Source: Apostichopus japonicus (lineage: Eukaryota; Echinodermata; Holothuroidea; Aspidochirotida; Stichopodidae). From it: a DNA stretch of 64,000 nt. Under the pieces are notes generated by a model, which saw only the letters and a list, made by a program, of their open reading frames with translations, was not told where the DNA came from and did not search any database. Below are positions 1 to 11,527 of this stretch, in pieces; the first letter of the stretch is position 1, and each line of letters starts with the position of its first letter. The position numbers and the translations under genes are program-made. The DNA is taken from the NCBI RefSeq assembly GCF_037975245.1, contig NC_092569.1, positions 33,873,668 through 33,937,667 of the forward strand, given 5' to 3'.

Positions 1-723
1 TTCTACTATAGTTTCTAGAGTGGAGTAATCTGGAACATATTCGGCAGCAAACATTTCGTATTCAAATTTAGTGTCAATAAGTGTTACCCATTGTTGAATA
101 CATGATGCAAGTTTCTCCCTCTCTCTCTTGGCCATCGTCACGACGTCTTGTAGCTGAGTGTGAATCTGAGTACCGTCGCGGTTTTGACAAGACATAGTCT
201 TAATATCCTTATCCTTGTCTACTACGTTTTGGGTTTCAAGCATGGACATCGCGCCTAGATCCACGTTAATGTAACTTCCAGTTTCATTTATATCAACCAA
301 ACAGCCACCCTGACCTGCGTTCTTTGCCATAGATGTATATTTTTTCAGGCAGTTGTTGCAGACGAGGTCTCCACAATCGAGGCAGGTTGCGACTATCTCT
401 ACATTTTCCATACACAAACTACATGCTTTCCTTTTGTCATTCCCTTGACCGCCTTGATTTGTTGTCCGTCTCTCTAAAATCACTTCCAAAAGAGTATCGT
501 TCTTCATATCCTGTATCCCACCTTTTGGTACAGTTGAAACCCGATGACAGGTTGGACAATTGATCACTTTGCATCCCATACTATTATTATGGATAGCATC
601 TGCGAGACATTTCTTACAGAAGGAGTGAAGACAAGGCAGTGACTTCGGTTCATGTAACATATCATGGCATATGCCGCAGTTCATAATGTCTGTGTCCAAG
701 TTACTCATAGACTTTGCTGCCAT
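1..723 (-). CDS. Diverged RING-finger/B-box protein, 5' part only
   Basis: The minus strand has 241 codons without a stop, starting at an ATG at 723 and running off the left edge, so the C-terminus is missing. The first 60 residues form a C3HC4 RING: C16, C19, C31, H33, C36, C39, C56, C59. Paired cysteines at 101/104, 114/117 and 122/125 form a B-box-1-like site. The spacing matches the four TRIM-like genes further right, but identity is much lower and the second B-box seen in those genes (C-x2-H...C-x2-C) is absent after residue 125. RING fingers of this type usually recruit E2 enzymes for ubiquitin transfer; that role is inferred from the family. Upstream, a pyrimidine-poor tract ending in ACAG about 26 nt before the ATG could be a splice acceptor. 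It is probably a distant paralogue, suggesting the cluster extends leftwards. Confidence 0.75.
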   Translation of the reverse strand, partial: MAAKSMSNLDTDIMNCGICHDMLHEPKSLPCLHSFCKKCLADAIHNNSMGCKVINCPTCHRVSTVPKGGIQDMKNDTLLEVILERRTTNQGGQGNDKRKACSLCMENVEIVATCLDCGDLVCNNCLKKYTSMAKNAGQGGCLVDINETGSYINVDLGAMSMLETQNVVDKDKDIKTMSCQNRDGTQIHTQLQDVVTMAKREREKLASCIQQWVTLIDTKFEYEMFAAEYVPDYSTLETIVE

Positions 724-2616
724 CACGAAAGCAAAATTTGGATCTGTACAGTTAGTTTAAAGGAACATACATTAATATCCGTAGAATCAAGAGCGAAATA
801 GAAGGAGTATGTGGAGAGGGGATGGGTGTGGGAGGGGAAGGGGATGTGGTTGGGTGGGGCTGTTTTAAATTAAAAATAGGTTTAATGTTTACAATAATAA
901 GGAGATCTTAGAAGTTAACATAATGTAAATTTTAAACTGAATTATGTGGCATACATTCTTTTCAGACCTTAATAAAGGTCGGTGTATTTACTGTATATAA
1001 TAAAAGCAACAAATTGATAGTTTGTTGAGATTTCCCTTTAAGATGAAACTGAAGTTATTCATAGTATCTACAAACCGGTAAGAGTAAAAAAAGGAATGAC
1101 AAGGAAGGAACGGAATGAAGATTAGCCCTGTCCGGAAAGAAATAAGAGTAAAAAACAATCGACAATCATTCTGAACGAAACTAGGTGACAGCTTCACTGT
1201 CTCTATCAATACCACTAAAGACAACCATTTAGCGATATGCTAGTTATTGAAATATCCATAGAGACAAGTATGCGTACTTCCAATGCAGAGTTTTCCTCAA
1301 TTAACGGCAGTTAGTGAACGTAACATATGAACACTGAGATATTTTGTCATGAAATTGCCGTAAGCCTTACAACTTCATTGAGCCGTACCATATGCCTATA
1401 TACCAAGTAGACTAAACACAGCCTATAGGAACATACTCGATAGTATGAACGTGAAGGTGGTTTAGTACCTAAAGTTAAATATGAAAATATTTGAAATAAA
1501 CGAATGATTTTAAGGAACTATACATAATGTTTGGAGTACTATTAAATGTGCATCATCTGCTAATCATAATACGAGTGACTTAAACCGTTGTCCATCACTC
1601 TATCTAGACTCCAAACATGTAGACAGACCTCTAAATATATTACCTTAATTAGTGGCATTCGTAATAAGGCCTATTTCAATCTGTGTGTTGAAAAATACGA
1701 TATCAAACTTGATGAAACGTTACCTGCGATCAACTTTTAGAAACACAATCGTTCCAACTCGTCCAATGTTCACCGACGCTTTGGTGAAGCTGTAGGTGTT
1801 GTGCGGTATATTGCAAATATGTTTCCTATGTCCCAAAAGATGTTATAATAAAAAGGGTGCAGTAAAATCCAACAGTACGCTCACAGTTCATTACCCCAGC
1901 AAACAAGAGGGTTATTTACACTTCAACTGCCAATTGTTAGACTGCCATAATTGGTTACGGTACTACAATGGGACACATCGTGCTAAGCCCTAAATAGAAC
2001 CAATGGTATATAAAATCACGCGATAGCGTTATAAAACTATTTGAGCGTGTGGAAAAATGTCACAAGAGATTTGCTACGTGCATCCCCGTAAGGCTGTTTC
2101 CTACTTCAATGAAATGATAGAATGTGGACATGACGAGAATGTAACACGTATTATCTCCATATGTGAAGATTGTTGACAGTTCGTGTATATAATTGTATAT
2201 TTTTTATAGGAGTGAAAATATACCGCCTTAACTGACGTAATGATGAGCTAAAGTTGAGTAGCTTCATCTATTGGCATATCAAGTTCAGACGATTGCGGTC
2301 GAGGCTCGATAAGCAAACTGTATGGCTTGATACAGCTCTATTGTAAATTGTTTCCAAGCACGTAACCCCCACGATTGTATACAAATGGCTACATGGGAGG
2401 TTAACTATGTGGTTGTATGCTTGCTTATATCCTCCAGTACATAATGTCAGAACGTTGTAAACAGGTGTCGGTTATATGGAATATGATATTATAGACTGTG
2501 TAGGGTAGCTTCACAGTATGACAAGGGATTTGTATGGAAAGGGAACGATGTGTGTTCAATAAGAAATGCTGACATCGTGTAGCCCATTGTATGCCGGAAT
2601 GTATGGAACGTTATAC
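724..2616. other. Intergenic spacer, no gene seen
   Basis: Only short unsupported open frames on either strand. There is a G-rich stretch near 800-860 and otherwise AT-rich unique-looking sequence. I see no RNA gene. Confidence 0.5.
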
Positions 2617-2619
2617 TTA

Positions 2620-3024
2620 AGGCCCGGTCACACTACAGCGATATTTTATCGGAATACGGTCCGATTTTTCCGATTTTAGGCCGAAGAGTGAGGTTTGTGG
2701 TAGTGAATGTAATGAATGCAGTGGAATATTCGAATGCCTACTTCAAATCTGAGGGGTTCTAGAACTGACTACATTCTGAAGTGACGTCACATCGAAAAAG
2801 GATAAAAATCAGAAGAGAAATCGGATAGCTAACCGATAAAAGGAAACGGAGTCAATATCAAAAGTTAGGAGAGGGCTATTCCACATCGGAATGGCTCAAC
2901 AGATAGCAAATCAGGTCCTTTATCACTGTGGCTAGAAGACCCGAACGGAAAACAGGCTGTTTCGAATCCTCCGGGAAAATCGGATAGTATTCCGATAAAA
3001 ACTCGGTATAGTGTGACCGGGCCT
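2620..3024. mobile_element. MITE with 16-bp TIRs and TTA target duplication
   Basis: Both ends carry the perfect 16-bp inverted repeat AGGCCCGGTCACACTA (2620-2635 and the complement at 3009-3024). The similarity continues inwards as imperfect inverted repeats rich in ATCGGA-type motifs. The element is flanked on both sides by TTA (2617-2619 and 3025-3027), a 3-bp target duplication typical of PIF/Harbinger-type elements. There is no transposase inside, so it is a non-autonomous element. Confidence 0.85.
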
Positions 3025-3167
3025 TTAGAGTGGAAGTTCACAACCAGTTTGAATCAGTTGACCTAAGACCTTTTGTTTGAAGGTGTTCATGATGTGTGAA
3101 TAGTAGTGCGTCATTCACGCAGTGAAAGATGTGAACTATGAAGGATATTTATTAACGGGCTTTGACA

Positions 3168-4500
3168 CAAACACAAACACCGCCACCCGATTCATACAGA
3201 GATAAAATCTTACAGTTTAGTACCACAGTAAAAAATACTGAAACGTGCTGATAAATCGGTAGCATGTGTTATAGGACTACGGTAAGAACTGAGGATATGT
3301 GTAATCCTAGCAAATGCATCATCATGTATGGTACGATTTATCAGCACGATCCTCTTCGTACTGTACGAGGTATAAAACTAACATTAATACTATTAATATT
3401 AGAAGCCTCGAGTTACTGTGTTCTCTGTGTGTATCGGTTGCACACACACGCCATTGTAAAATAGAAGTAATCTGTAATAACTATCCTTAAATTAATCAAT
3501 ACTAAAATTGATACGTACAAGATGCAGGTGTAGTACTTCTATTATTTCCCATTAGTTGTTGTTCCTTGCATAGTTATGTTCCCAGATTCCAATGAATGAC
3601 AATTGTCCATTTCTTTTGGTTTAAGGAGAATTGGTGTATAGGTCTGCTAAAGAGGAGCACACATGTCCCGGTTGTGATCTCTGGCAAGCGTCATAAGTTA
3701 CAACTAGGTTGCAACCATGGGAGACATATGTTACTTAACCTTGGTTTCCCTTACGAATCCAATATTAATGGTTTAGGTTTTTGTTTTATCCTCTCGTTTA
3801 GTGTTAGCCTAACAGTAATCTACGTTATTTCATGTTCTGTGTAATCTTTGGTAGAAGAAGTGAAAAGTTCTAGGAACAAGTTTTGTCCACTCCCTGGAGA
3901 TTGTGTAGCCGAGCTTACGGTAAGATCTGGTGTGGTACTGTACTGGGATGAATAATTTCTCAAACTTTGAGCCAGAAGAATACTGAAATTAATTATATTA
4001 ATTTCTAAACAGGTAAGAATTCATATTTTAATTTTGCCCCAGACCTTTCCATAATCTTGTCATTTTCGAAGTGCATTCCTTGTGTATTTTAGTTGTGAAC
4101 GTGTATACATGGTAATTTTGTGATGGCAATATGCACACAGAATAGCAGTCCACTGTGTAAGTTTCTATTTATGTAAGTGATCTCCTGTGATGGCAGAATG
4201 CAAACAGGTTGTATCTATTACTTAAAGCGTTTTATTTTGTTCTATCTACTTGTGAAGTCTTTATTTTTTGTAATCTACTTAAATATTGCTTCATTTTTAC
4301 TGTTGGTTAATACTATGTTTATAGGGTTGATTACGGCATTTATAATACCCTACCTCAACCAGGACAAGATATGTGTGTAGCGTTATGATGTGACCTACAT
4401 TGAGATTATGTAATAGTATCGTAAGTATAAGTTTAGGTTGTTGTTGATCAAACGAAAACCCACATTTGGGATATTTATTGGTTTTATTAGGCTTATGTAT
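3168..4500. other. Left flank of unit A, no gene seen
   Basis: This stretch is nearly identical to 34431-35755 but has no counterpart left of unit B or D. No convincing coding region is present. Confidence 0.5.
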
Positions 4501-4629
4501 TGTTATGATACTGTAGAGCATTACCCCCCTATTACTGTAACGCACTCATGATTGTTATATGGTTGATACTAAGTGGCGCCTATTCGAACTATGTTTAGAT
4601 CCCACGATGCAATGTTACACGTTTTACTA

Positions 4630-5254
4630 GTTGCCATGGTGACCGGAATTGCCAAACTTTTCGTGAACTGGTATGCTGATAGAGTTGTAGCCACATGTCA
4701 GTAGACATGTCGATTAATCGTGTATTATGTGACCTGAGGAACCAATGAGGTCGTCTCGTTAAAATGTTAGCAAAGGCCTTTGCATGTCTTTAGCTCTATA
4801 AGTCATCCCATTAATTGGTGCAGATTACATCTGACCAGATATAGCGGATAGGCTTGGTAATCACATACCAGATATAGTGGATAGGCTTGGTGATAACTAT
4901 TGTCTCTGACTAGATATAGTGGATAGGCTAGGTGATCACATGTAGTCTCTGCTTTGCAGCTTATTGTTTGAGTTAGCTCGAGTTAGTTAGTTGCCAAGGC
5001 AACCAGTAGTCTAAGTCAGTAATTATGCATTGTTGAAGTAGTCAGTGTGTTAGTTGTGCACTGTTGTGCCCCTGTCAGTAAATGTTTGTTCTGGAATTAT
5101 GGCGACCAGCACCTAGTTATAGTATGCGACATTTCTAGATTAGTACTGCTATTCTGACTTGGTACAGACAGTCCACTTCTCATCGCTCCCAACGGGATAT
5201 TGTAGTTCCTTTGCCAGTTTTGACATATAAAGTTATTTCAGTTGCCATAGCAAC
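4630..5254. promoter_or_regulatory. Cluster of X-box (RFX-type) palindromes, unit A
   Basis: Three near-palindromic motifs fit the RFX X-box consensus GTNRCC-N2-RGYAAC or its relaxed form: GTTGCCATGGTGAC at 4630-4643, GTTGCCAAGGCAAC at 4990-5003 and GTTGCCATAGCAAC at 5241-5254. A looser copy, GTTACCCATGGTGACC, lies at about 5308. Units B and D keep only degenerate forms of some. They lie upstream of the fibrinogen pseudogene on the plus strand. Function is inferred from the motif only; they may belong to a repeat. Confidence 0.35.
4834..4950. repeat. 43-bp minisatellite, about 3 copies
   Basis: The repeat has the core GACCAGATATAGTGGATAGG followed by CTAGGTGATCACATATAGTC. The same array occurs in the other units with different copy numbers. 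Confidence 0.75.
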
Positions 5255-5269
5255 AGTTGCCGTGGGTAA

Positions 5270-5560
5270 TATTTTAATTTTCCTGAGTATTCTCTCTCGG
5301 GGGGGGGTTACCCATGGTGACCGAAATTGCATGACTGTGTGTGTGGGGGGGGGGTCAAAACCTGTTTGTGTAAGTGGGCGGTGTGTCAATGTGTGTGTCC
5401 AATTATGTGTCAAAAACTCCTAAACGGCTAGGCCGATCTTCAACCTTGGTGGGTAAGTACTCCAAATAAACCATTGTATCTCGCAGACAGAAGCCAGAGG
5501 CCAAAGGTCAAATTCGAATGGAAATCTTAATTCACTGAAATTTTTCCTTTGTTAGTAATC
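5270..5560. repeat. GT/G-rich dispersed-repeat-like block
   Basis: A G-run, a GTGTGTGTG tract and the phrase AACTCCTAAACGGCTAGGCC followed by CTTGGTGGGTA occur in all four units. This phrase style is typical of dispersed non-autonomous repeats in marine invertebrates. It gives open frames on both strands that I do not regard as genes. Confidence 0.4.
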
Positions 5561-5633
5561 AATGGTCAGCTGTAAGTTAAGATGTGCACTTATTCTTGTA
5601 ATCGTTGTAATCTTTAACTTTCTTCTCATATAG

Positions 5634-6849
5634 GACTTACAGAGAAACAACGAGTTTTCTACAAGGAATGAGCGGAATTCTGTTTCAGCTATAAGGGAAC
5701 ATGTTTATGAATTTATAATGCCAGTGATGGTAAGGTTAGTACAGGATTCCATTCTGTCGAGGTTCGGAGAGTGAGGCGCTGTAGAATTTTTTTTATTTAT
5801 TTATTTTTTATTTATTTATTTGTTTCATCCCATAGTATAACAAGATGAGCAAGACAATATAACTGCAAATAATTAAAAAAAATGAAAGGAAGTAAACCAA
5901 GAAACCCTTTTGGGTTTAATCGAAGAGTAATCCCATCACAGACACTAGATAACCTTAACACCTATCAAAGAATTACCCCCATAAAAAAAATGGATGACTT
6001 TACCAAATAAGACCTATAACACTACCCCCACCACCACCAACTCCCACCCCTTGCAACGGATCCAATAATATAAAAAGGTTTTTATTGCTATTTTTCAGTT
6101 GTCGCCTGAATGAAGCCACGGAAGTATAAGATTTCAAGTTGATCGAAAGATTGTTGAATCATAGGAGAACAGGACTAACTGATTGTTGCGAATGCGGTAG
6201 ACTTTAACAAGCAACTATACTTTTTTTTAAATGAGGTTGTTATTGTTTTATTAAACTAAACCAATACGGACGAAACATGCAGACTGCGCAAGAAAGTCGA
6301 ATGAAACAATTCGACAATTAATTGCTGTCTGCGCTCCTCGCAGATGCCTTGTATTTCTTTTAACAACAACCTGAATATGCGGGATATTGTAAGGATGTCT
6401 TTGAACAATGTGACGAGGAATCGTCTGACGGGGTCTACCACATACAACCCGACAGTCTAGATCTATGGAACCATTTGCTGTTAACCGTAACAACACTATA
6501 GATGAAGGAGGCTGGCTGGCTCGTACGTGAATGATGATTTCCACAATCATCAATGCCTAGTAGAAAGTTGGCGTGATAGTTACAAATCTCTGTTATCAAT
6601 AGTGTTTATTTTCATGACAGGTTACGATGCTTTGTCAATAGAGGAATGGCTTTCTCAACAAGAGGTCTTGACAATGACCGTTGGACTTCTCTCTGCGCTG
6701 ATTATTATAACAACGGCTGGTGGGCGAGACTGTTTTCAAGCTCTTCCGAACTTTTCCGTGTATTGATGGCCCGCCCTCATTTGTATAACTTTCCAGGCGG
6801 TAAATCTTGCAACATCCAACTTATAGAAATAAAGATAAGGCCTTTGTAA
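5634..6849 (+). pseudogene. Fibrinogen-related (FReD) pseudogene, unit A
   Basis: Three exon remnants are visible. (1) 5634-5729 is a 96-nt phase-0 exon between CATATAG and GTAAGG, encoding 32 residues from DLQRNNEFSTRNER to EFIMPVM. (2) From 6344, after a strong pyrimidine tract and CAG, is the start of a fibrinogen C-terminal domain: CKDVFEQCDEESSDGVYHIQ, then PF and DEGGWL. (3) From 6621, after TTTTCATGACAG, is the domain end with the FSTRG...DNDRWTSLC core and the C-terminal IEIKIRPL. Lesions: extra bases after the VYHIQPD codons, a 4-nt loss before RGMAF, and a shift before the WW pair. A LINE fragment sits in its intron at 5788-6155. FReDs are secreted lectin-like recognition domains; this copy cannot make one. 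The middle of the domain is not seen. Confidence 0.8.
5788..6155 (-). mobile_element. 5'-truncated CR1/L2-type LINE fragment
   Basis: On the minus strand the segment encodes the end of a LINE ORF2 (SINLKSYTSVASFRRQLKN), followed by 3' UTR and an ATTT/AAAT-type tail. GAAT occurs at both borders (5784-5787 and 6156-6159) as a target duplication. Unit D has the empty site (GTAGAATCAATAGGAG near 51038), which confirms the insertion. It is shared with unit C but not with B or D. Confidence 0.8.
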
Positions 6850-6933
6850 TGTCACAATATTTGATTCTGGATAGCTTAGCATAATATGTATATAAGTAAT
6901 TAGAACGAAAGTCTGCAACCAGATGGTACCCAA

Positions 6934-7670
6934 ATTACCATATTTCAAAGGCCATGTGCTATTTAAAGACTGGGAAACCAATGAATTTAAAGAAACTGTA
7001 GCCCCGCCCTCCAGCTGAAAAAGCACTTACTGTGGAATAAACCTCAAGAGAACATAATCATCAAAATAATAAGTCATTTTCAACTGATATTCTCTCTAAC
7101 ATTTTTATTGACATATACAAGATATTATAAAATTTCCAAAAGAAAAGAAAAGCGCAAAAAAAGAAACGTAATACGAGAAATTACCATATGTCCAAAGGCC
7201 ATGTGCTATTTTAAGACTGGGAAACCAATGAATTTAAAGAAACTGTAGCCCCGCCCTCCAGCTGAAAAAGCACTTACTGTGGAATAAACCTCAAGAGAAC
7301 ATAATCATCAAAATAATAAGTCATTTTCAACTGATATTCTCTGTAACATTTTTATTGACATATACAAGATATTATAAAATTTCCAAAAGAAAAGAAAACG
7401 CAAAAAAAGAAACGTAATACGAGAAATTACCATATGTCCAAGGCCATGTGCTATTTTAAGACGGGGAAACCAATGAATTTCAAGAAACTGTAGCTCCGCT
7501 CTCCAGCTGAAAAAGCATTTACTGTGCTTTAGACCTCAAGAGAACATTATCTTTAAAATAATAAGTCATTTTCAACTGATATTCTCTCTTACATTTTTAT
7601 TGACATGTACGCAAAAAAATTCGCAAATAAGAAACGTAATAAGAGAGAGATTCTAAAAAGTGTTTCCCAA
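6934..7670. repeat. 246-bp tandem repeat, 3 copies
   Basis: Copies begin at the phrase ATTACCATAT at 6934, 7180 and 7426. Each contains CCAATGAATTT, AAAGCA, ATAAGTCATTTTCAACTGAT and a run of AAAGAAAAG. Units C, B and D have 2, 1 and 1 copies. The last copy is the most diverged. Confidence 0.85.
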
Positions 7671-10038
7671 GGACGATTGCCCTCTAATGTGCACTTCAGT
7701 TCATGTAGTTTCATATTGGATCTCTACGATTTGGTTTGATTAAACTCACTTCCCAATACACCTTCATTGCACTCTACCGTTATTATTACAGGTAGAATAA
7801 AAACCTCACAATTATAATTTTTCTAAAGGTCGTATCTGTGTTTGTCCGAACATATTTATTTCAAGTTTTAGGTATTGGTTAGTGGGATCATATCATGTTT
7901 TGATTCTGTAACAAAACGAAGGAGTGAAAGCCCTCTCTTAAAATACAAAGGATGCATTTTTAATGTCAACATGAAAACTTGTGTACTATACAGTTCTGAG
8001 CGTATAATATATCCATGTTAATGGAGGGGGGAGGGGGGTAGAAAACAAGAAAGGGTTAGGGAGAGGGGGAAATCTAAGGTGACGCATAGTTCGAGGAGTG
8101 GTACAATCAGACTTTGATTTGAGATCCAAACAACAATGAAACCGTTTGCAAAGGTGGAACCCCTGTGTATTACGTGCTACAAATTCCGGTCTCTATATGT
8201 GTTTTCATTAAGTAATTTTGTTGCCCTTAATTTTACAACAAAGTTGCACTTTTTAATAACCCTATTGTTAAGGATTAACAACAGGGTACATTATTTTAGT
8301 CCGCAATTCGTCTTCATGAAATAAAATGAATCTCTTTTGGTTAAAATAAGTTTGGCGTAATATTTATATCTCATGATGACTCGTTTGATTTCAAGGATTA
8401 CTTTAAGGATTACTTTAAGCATCAAATTATTATAATTAAAACACATGCTGCCAGTCCGAGTTGTATTCTTATACAATTTAAATAAAAAACAAACAAAACA
8501 TGCAGCTCATCTGTAGTTAACCCGATGGGCTATACTTAGTCTAACGTACAAACCATTTGTATACGTTACATAAATCTTTAGGAACGAAACGTGTATGGTC
8601 TCAAAAGTCATGTTTGCTATTGTATTAAACATTAATGTCATGCAACATTAAAGTGATAAATAAATGAACCGAGATGATCTAAGTTACCTTACATGGCTTA
8701 TTCCAATGGTGCTTCACATATATAAACTACGTAGTTTGATGAAAAAAAAATGGAGGAGTATCAAAATATATGTGTGAACTCTACTCTCCTCATAAAAACA
8801 ACAAACGGTTTATGATATCGTTTATCATGAAAATTGATAACAATAAAAACGTATACATACGTTTATATACCTCTATTAAAGTTAAACTTTGTCCCTGCAA
8901 CAAATTTGTTTTGAGGCCTCTTCATATCAACATCATAAACATGCTACTTTGTAACATTTAATAGTACTTGAAAGGGAATAACATTGGATTAAACACTCGA
9001 TTCTCATGGCTTTATCAGTTAAAACTGGTAAATTGTGAGTACCTGTTCATCAGATATAACTGATGTGTGTTACAATTTCTTAACATGTGTTACATTTATG
9101 ACCAGTTGCTACTGAAAAGGACCTATACAAACACAAAATACTTAACACACAACTATATCCACATAATACAAACCAGACTACTCTAAATCTAAATATATAT
9201 GTCCTCACAACATTATTGTGTGGCTAAGATATGAATTTATCAAATTTGGTGGTATCTACATCATTTGGGAACGGCAGAGTTAAAGATGTCAGACGGTGTG
9301 TAATGAATTAATGAAATTATAATTACAAAGAACATTGAAAGTGAGGAACACATTCCAACGGTATCAGGTTTCAAGGATAAAGAAAGAAGAATTCAGATTT
9401 TCAGTTTTGAAGACCATGCATTTGTCGTTATTGTATCCAAGACCACTTACTGCTATCTATTCCTAGGGAGAATCGACGGTTTAGTCAATGAAAATAAGTT
9501 ATAGTCAATCAGCCAGTTCTTCAGTTATGGACAAGAAATTGAGATGAAATTACCAATAAACAGTTATTTATAACAGAATATATGTCCATCCATATAGGTG
9601 TTACATTGTCAGCAACCGAAAAAACAAAATAACAAGCAGTTAGTAGTGCATTTTGTATGAAGTGTCTCTTCACTATTTTATAAATGATTTATATAGTTTT
9701 TTAAAAGGTTTTTATAGTCTTTTACATCATTATGCTTACCCCTTCTCCGTGTCATTCATGACGAGTTCAACCTGATTAGTCCTTGCTTGGTATACACCCC
9801 CATAAAAGACGATGATTTCCGGGTGTCACGTGATCTACGAAATAACCAACGTTGTTTTCCGAATCTTTGCTAATGAAGCAGCTGCAGCAAAAACATACTT
9901 CACAAATGAGTATAATGAGTAAGATAAGAAAGAAAGATTTGTAAACATCGTTGATCACGTTTTTCTTTCCGGGCATATACCAAGCGAGGGCTAACCAGGT
10001 TGAACTCGTAAGGTAGGTCATCGGCATTCAATAACGTC
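7671..10038. other. Spacer downstream of TRIM-A, no intact gene
   Basis: Collinear with the other three units but with scattered indels and stops. Part of 9400-10020 looks like remnants of plus-strand coding sequence (better preserved at 22071-22259 and 40878-41081), which I cannot assign to a family. Confidence 0.45.
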
Positions 10039-10164
10039 CTAAACTTTAACAGTCACGTCTTTATCGTCAACCTTTGCTGAGGCTGTTTCTTTTTGAGAAT
10101 CTTCACATTTCAGAGTGTCTTCTTTGTCTTGCACAAATCTACTCAGGTTTATACCACGGGCATT
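10039..10164 (-). CDS. Candidate last exon of TRIM-A (41-residue tail)
   Basis: The 126-nt block starts after a strong acceptor (TTTTTCTTTTATTTAACAG) and reads only in phase 0, from NARGINLSRFVQDKEDTLKC to a TAG stop after VKV. The upstream large exon ends at 11792 with ATG|GTAAGA, also phase 0, so the two join in frame across a 1627-nt intron. Units C and D have the same exon at exactly the same length, with mostly conservative differences; unit B lost it. The tail is hydrophilic and acidic with no known motif. The splice is inferred, without transcript evidence. Other exons in between cannot be ruled out. Confidence 0.7.
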   Translation of the reverse strand, partial: NARGINLSRFVQDKEDTLKCEDSQKETASAKVDDKDVTVKV

Positions 10165-11460
10165 CTGTTAAATAAAAGAAAAAGCAACAAAATGATACTT
10201 AAAAAAACCCACATATCTGCATATTTTTCTACTTAAAGTATCAAAATTTTGTCCTCATGCTTATTGCTATCTATCTCACCTTCGAAATGATGGTAACAGG
10301 AGTCGCTCTCATGTAAAGGCTTATTAGATCAATTAATAGAGTAGAGCAATTCTCTGTGATCCAAACGAATATTACAACAGTTTAAGCAACTCTCTACTAA
10401 ATGTGCGAGATTTAATTGCAAATGTGTAATCGATTAATAAAATATATTATTTAATGAATGCCTGCATTTGGTGATTTTAACATCGCATACGCATACGTGT
10501 GTGAACAACTGCTGGGCTACTGCCTTTGACTTGGAAGATTCTGTAAGTAATTTGCAAGTAGAAAATGCATGTATAGTTGAAAATGATGAACAGGTTTGTA
10601 AATACGCACTTGATATTCGTACCTTTGTTATCATGGAACACGAGAACTATATATTTCTAAACGTATATAATTACTTAACTAATGACGTTTATCCTAGCTA
10701 TTTCTATACTCGGAACTATACTCGTAGATTCGTAGGGTTTATACGTCATGAAGTAGGCTATAGGGTCTAAATTTATCAATGAAGATATATTTACTTCATC
10801 ATTACTCACTCTCCACAACCCCTATAGTGTTCGTCCTCGCTTTAGCGATGTTATTTTCAAATTGCGTCATACTCCTTCGAAATCAACCACATTTATTTAC
10901 CTTAGCACTCAGAAAAGATGGTGTCTGGGTAAAATAACTCAATATCAGTGGGCATTTTGTTTTTCAAAACGACTCATTCTTTAATTATAATCCTACCGAA
11001 ATTTATGAATGTAAGGTAAAATAGCTTCAATTGGTCATGCATAGCTTAGTAATTAAAACAGCTTAATAATTTGAAGATAGAGGGGTGGCATAAGGTAACT
11101 TTATAAAGTCCAAACAGTCGTGCATTCTTATTCTTTCAATACAAAATAGATCATTTGCTTAAAACATATCCCTTGGTATACTTCTTACGTTAAATATTTA
11201 CCTGGCTACATGGAATATTTTTAGTGTTACTAATATATTACTATCTAGCGTGATCCCACTGCATTTTATGTTAACTATTATGACCAACACATTATGTAAA
11301 GAGATGGTTAAGACAGCTTTATGTTCTATCATGAAGTTGCAAAATGTTTTCATTAGTTGCTGAAGATATTGATTTATGAATCAGCAATGATGTATGCGGC
11401 CTTACCAAAAGCTTGGCCTAAATGTTTTAACCTCTAGATAATAAAAATAATACAGCCTTA

Positions 11461-11527
<67 letters not shown>

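Noticed and set aside
5180-5423. Open frames on both strands over the GT/G-rich block (also 36389-36632)
   Set aside because: Low-complexity and repeat sequence; the frames change with G-run length and have no domain signal.
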